Shown here: piece by piece, positions 4,859 through 8,101 of the stretch
How the letters are laid out: each line of letters starts with the position of its first letter
Numbering within the stretch: the first letter of the stretch is position 1
Source: Desulfatirhabdium butyrativorans
GTDB taxonomy: Bacteria; Desulfobacterota; Desulfobacteria; Desulfobacterales; JAIFKL01
DNA length: 8,101 nt
Reading direction: 5' to 3'
NCBI GenBank assembly: GCA_022736535.1
Contig: DZCT01000098.1
Coordinates: 1 to 8,101 of the forward strand
Notes under the pieces: generated by a model
Told to the model about the DNA's origin: nothing
Seen by the model: only the letters and a program-made list of their open reading frames with translations
The model's database searches: none
Position numbers and translations under genes: made by a program

Positions 4859-7800
4859 TTAACTTAACGGATTGGGAACGGATTCCGGTTCTTCTTTTGT
4901 CTCAGCGTGCGGCAAACCCGGATTTGTGCGAAAATAATTGCCGACTTTCGCTCTCAGCGCATCTAAGTAAACATAGTAAACCGGCGTAAAATACAGCGTG
5001 AGCAATTGAGACACCACGAGTCCGCCGACCACTGCCAGACCGAGGGGTCTGCGGGCTTCAGCCCCCGCGCCGAAGCCCACCGCAATCGGCAGCGTTCCCA
5101 TCAGCGCAGCCATCGTGGTCATCATAATGGGGCGGAACCGGATCAGCGCGCCTTCGTAAATCGCTTCTGCTACGGATTTCCCGTTGCTGCGCTGCGCCTC
5201 CAGCGCGAAGTCAATCATCATAATCGCGTTTTTCTTCACAATGCCGATGAGCATAATAATGCCGATAAATCCGTAAATTCCCAAGTCTTCTTTGAACAGC
5301 ATCAGCGTGATCAGCGCGCCCGCGCCGGCTGAAGGCAAACCGGAAAGAATCGTCATCGGATGGACAAAACTTTCATACAGAATGCCCAGAACAATGTAAA
5401 TCACCACCACCGACATGATGAGCAGTATCCACAAGCCCTTGAAAGAATCCTGAAATGCCTGCGCGGTTCCCTGAAAATTCGTGCTGAACGCGGCGGGCAG
5501 GTTTTTTCTCGCCAAATCTTCCACAGCCGACACTGCCTGCCCCAGCGAAACCCCGGGACTTAAATTGAACGAGAGTGTCACCGAAGGCAGTTGCCCTGAG
5601 TGATTGATAGAAAGCGGTCCTACGCCGAGTGAAAGCTTGGCAACGGTTTCAAGCGGCACAAGCCTGCCGTTGGCGGAACGCAGGTAAAGCATTGAAAGTG
5701 CATAGGGATTTTTCTGATATTCGGGCGCAAGCTCCATCATCACGCTGTAGGTATTGTTCGGCGCGTAAATCGTGGAAACTTCACGGGACGCGTAAGCGGT
5801 ACCCAGCGCATCTTCAATCTGAAGCATGGTAATCCCCAGCGCGGCGGCTTTGTCTCGGTCAATGGCGATGTTCACCTGGGGATTTTTGAGCTGAAGATCG
5901 CTGTTCACATCTTGCAGGAGCGTCAGTTCTTTCATCTTTTCTTCAAAGCGGGAAGCGTGCTGATATAACTCCCCGGTGTCCGGGCTTTGAAGCGTAAACT
6001 GATAAAGTCCTTTGCTGTTCCTCGCTCCGATGTTGATGGACGGCGGATTTTGAAGAATGGTGCGGATCCCCGGCACGCCCGCAAGCCGGGGGCGGAGTTT
6101 GCGAATCAACTCATCCGCGCTGAGGCTTCGCTCCTCTCTCGGCTTCAGACGGAGTGTCATTCTGCCTGAATTGCCCGCTCGGTTGGGTCCTCCGGAGCCG
6201 ACGAGAGACATGACCGCAGCCACATCCGGTTCTTTGGAGACAATATCCGCAATCGCCTGCTGATACTGATACATGGCATTGAAAGAAACGCCCTGATCCG
6301 CTTCGGTGACTGCCTGAATCTGTCCGCTGTCAACCGATGGTAAAAAACCTTTGGGCGCAATGCCGAAAAGCCAGACAGTCGCGCCGAAAAGCAGGAAAGA
6401 GGAAAACAGCGTGAGAAAGCGATGTCTCAGGGTCACACGGAGTGTTATCTCATAGACACGGCGCATTCCGTCAAAGACCCGTTCCGAAGCTTTGTAAAGC
6501 CTTCCGTGACCTGCTTCCGGCATCGGGCGGAGCATGATGTTGCAGAGCATGGGCGTGAGACTCAGTGAGACAAAACCGGAAATCAGGATTGCGGCGATAA
6601 TCGTCACGGCAAATTCGTTGAACAGCCGCCCCACAACGCCGCCCATGAACAGCACGGGAATAAAGACCGCCGCGAGTGAAAGCGTCATGGACAGAATCGT
6701 GAAGCTGATTTCCGCCGCGCCGGTCAGCGCCGCCTCCCTCGGCGATTTTCCCTGTTCGATATGTCGGACAATATTTTCAAGCATGACAATGGCGTCATCC
6801 ACCACAAAGCCTACGGAAAGCGTCAGCGCCATAAGTGAGATATTGTCAAGGCTGTAGTCCATGAGATACATCACCGCAAACGTGCCGATGACGGACAGCG
6901 GGAGCGCCAGTCCGGGAATAATCGTGGCGGAGACATTCCGCAGGAAAAGGAAAATCACCAGAATGACAAGGCAGATCGTGAGAAAAAGTGTAAATTTCAC
7001 ATCTTCCACCGACTCCCGGATGGCTTTGGAGTAGTCATAAAGAATTTCCATTTTCACGGACGCGGGAATCTGCTTCTCGAACAGGGGCAGCAATGCCTTG
7101 ATGTCGTCAACGATTTTCACGGTGTTGGTGCCGGGCTGTCGCTGTATGGCTAAGACAATCGCCGGAATGCCGTTGTAGCGGTTTGCCCGCTTGTTTTCCT
7201 CCACGCTGTCTATGACGCTGCCGATTTGCTCAAGCCGCACGGCAGCACCGTTGCGGTATGAGACAATCAGGGGGCGATATGACTCGGCATTTCTGATCTG
7301 TCCGTCTGTTCGGATGGTGTATTCCCGAAGGGGACCCGATAAGACGCCGGTGGGAAGATTCACGTTTGAGCGGCGCACCGCGTCAGCGACTTCATCCACG
7401 CCGATTTCTCTGCCTGCCATTGCATCAGGATTGAGCTGAATCCGCACCGCGTATTTCTGAGAACCGTAAACCATGACCTGCGCCACGCCGCTGACCATGG
7501 AAATGCGCTGTGCGAGAAGAGTTTCCGCGTATTCGTTCACATCGGAGAGCCGCAGGGTCGGGGAACTGATCGCGAGATAAAGAACGGGCTGTGCCGCAGG
7601 ATTGACTTTCCGCAGCGACGGCGGGCTGGACATATCCGAAGGGAGATAACGCAATGCCGAAGAAATCGCGGACTGAACATCCTGAGCGGCAGCGTCAATG
7701 TCACGGTTCAGACTGAACTGCAAAGTAATCCGGCTGTTGCCCTGACTGCTCACGGAAGTCATGGAATCTATACCGGCAATGGTGGAAAAGACTTTCTCCA

Positions 7801-7999
7801 GAGGCGTGGCAACCGATGCGGCCATGGTTTCCGGGCTGCTCCCGGACAGGGACGCGCTGACTTCAATGGTCGGAAAATCCACATTGGGCAAATCGCTCAC
7901 CGGCAGGAGGCGATAGGACATGATACCGAAAATCAGAATTGCGGTCATGACCAGCGTTGTCATAACAGGTCGAATGATAAATATGCGTGAAAGGTTCAT
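4859..7999 (-). CDS. RND (HAE1) multidrug efflux permease, MdtB/MdtC-like
   Basis: A 1046-residue inner-membrane proton-driven exporter, full length for the AcrB family. It works with a periplasmic adaptor and an outer-membrane channel to expel drugs or other amphiphiles. The N-terminus (RPVMTTLVMTAILIFGI) is the first membrane span, and two halves each carry a large periplasmic domain (about 35-335 and 555-850). Proton-relay residues are present: D401 and D402 in GFVVDDAIVMLENI, K923 in IVKKNAIMM, and R956 in RFRPIMMTT. The GFLPxxDxG signature lies at 551-559. The start (SGSSPETMAASVATPLE) is closest, from memory, to MdtB/MdtC and TriC/MuxB types; substrates cannot be predicted. No frameshift is seen. 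The adaptor gene would lie upstream beyond position 8101. Upstream of the ATG there is only a weak AGAGAA, 7 bases before it, next to a 38-bp tandem array. Confidence 0.95.
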   Translation of the reverse strand: MNLSRIFIIRPVMTTLVMTAILIFGIMSYRLLPVSDLPNVDFPTIEVSASLSGSSPETMAASVATPLEKVFSTIAGIDSMTSVSSQGNSRITLQFSLNRDIDAAAQDVQSAISSALRYLPSDMSSPPSLRKVNPAAQPVLYLAISSPTLRLSDVNEYAETLLAQRISMVSGVAQVMVYGSQKYAVRIQLNPDAMAGREIGVDEVADAVRRSNVNLPTGVLSGPLREYTIRTDGQIRNAESYRPLIVSYRNGAAVRLEQIGSVIDSVEENKRANRYNGIPAIVLAIQRQPGTNTVKIVDDIKALLPLFEKQIPASVKMEILYDYSKAIRESVEDVKFTLFLTICLVILVIFLFLRNVSATIIPGLALPLSVIGTFAVMYLMDYSLDNISLMALTLSVGFVVDDAIVMLENIVRHIEQGKSPREAALTGAAEISFTILSMTLSLAAVFIPVLFMGGVVGRLFNEFAVTIIAAILISGFVSLSLTPMLCNIMLRPMPEAGHGRLYKASERVFDGMRRVYEITLRVTLRHRFLTLFSSFLLFGATVWLFGIAPKGFLPSVDSGQIQAVTEADQGVSFNAMYQYQQAIADIVSKEPDVAAVMSLVGSGGPNRAGNSGRMTLRLKPREERSLSADELIRKLRPRLAGVPGIRTILQNPPSINIGARNSKGLYQFTLQSPDTGELYQHASRFEEKMKELTLLQDVNSDLQLKNPQVNIAIDRDKAAALGITMLQIEDALGTAYASREVSTIYAPNNTYSVMMELAPEYQKNPYALSMLYLRSANGRLVPLETVAKLSLGVGPLSINHSGQLPSVTLSFNLSPGVSLGQAVSAVEDLARKNLPAAFSTNFQGTAQAFQDSFKGLWILLIMSVVVIYIVLGILYESFVHPMTILSGLPSAGAGALITLMLFKEDLGIYGFIGIIMLIGIVKKNAIMMIDFALEAQRSNGKSVAEAIYEGALIRFRPIMMTTMAALMGTLPIAVGFGAGAEARRPLGLAVVGGLVVSQLLTLYFTPVYYVYLDALRAKVGNYFRTNPGLPHAETKEEPESVPNPLS

Positions 8000-8005
8000 G
8001 ACAAT

Positions 8006-8101
8006 TCTCTACAAATATGACGCATCTGCGATGCTGTTTCTCTCTACTACAAATATGACGCATCTGCGATGCTGTTTCTCTCTACTACAAATATGACGCA
8101 T
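8006..8101. repeat. 38-bp tandem direct repeat upstream of the efflux gene (runs off window)
   Basis: Units starting ACAAATATGACGCATCTGCG begin at 8011, 8049 and 8087, a strict period of 38. The first two are identical over their full length and the third is cut by the window end after 15 bases. The preceding segment at 8006-8010 (TCTCT) continues the pattern but lacks three bases (ACT). Each unit contains GCATC-TGC-GATGC, a 5-bp hairpin. The period is not a multiple of three, so the array is non-coding. It ends 6 bases before the efflux start codon on the - strand. Confidence 0.93.

Noticed and set aside
8006..8101. Possible CRISPR array
   Set aside because: The 38-bp units are directly adjacent with no unique spacers between them, so it is a plain tandem repeat.

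Overview
The window looks like chromosomal DNA of a Gram-negative bacterium, most likely a Desulfobacterota/deltaproteobacterial sulfate reducer or a relative. This is an inference from four things: the pilC-pilS gene pair, a tripartite RND efflux pump, a fragment resembling a heterodisulfide-reductase-type protein, and a high density of short dispersed repeats. No gene here fixes the species.

Layout. Positions 1-1071 read on the + strand: the 3' end of a gene that may encode a cysteine-rich Hdr-like protein (2-124), a complete tRNA-Ala(GGC) with its own promoter and intrinsic terminator (239-400), and a small IscU/NifU-type Fe-S scaffold gene (637-1071). The rest reads on the - strand, in transcription order: a full-length RND (HAE1, MdtB/MdtC-like) efflux permease (7999-4859), the type IV pilus platform protein PilC (4262-3042) and a PilS-like membrane histidine kinase (2918-1599). 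PilS converges on the scaffold gene across a 527-bp gap.

How the genes relate. PilC and PilS belong to the type IV pilus system: PilC is the inner-membrane platform, and PilS is the sensor that normally phosphorylates PilR to control pilin expression. The usual neighbours pilB, pilT, pilR and pilA are not in the window. The RND pump lies upstream of pilC but is separated from it by 596 bp of repeat-rich DNA, so it is probably a separate unit whose adaptor gene would lie beyond position 8101.

The most unusual content is in the gaps. Nearly every intergenic space is filled with repeats: a MITE-like element with perfect 19-bp terminal inverted repeats (4666-4811) and two diverged relatives (1203-1355 and about 404-530); a family built on the core GTCATTCTGAGCG, in both direct and inverted arrangements; heptad repeats plus a 17-bp hairpin that exactly fill the pilC-pilS gap; and a 38-bp tandem array directly upstream of the efflux gene that runs off the window. 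I found no new protein system. The points worth following are the repeat families and their placement against start codons, promoters and terminators.
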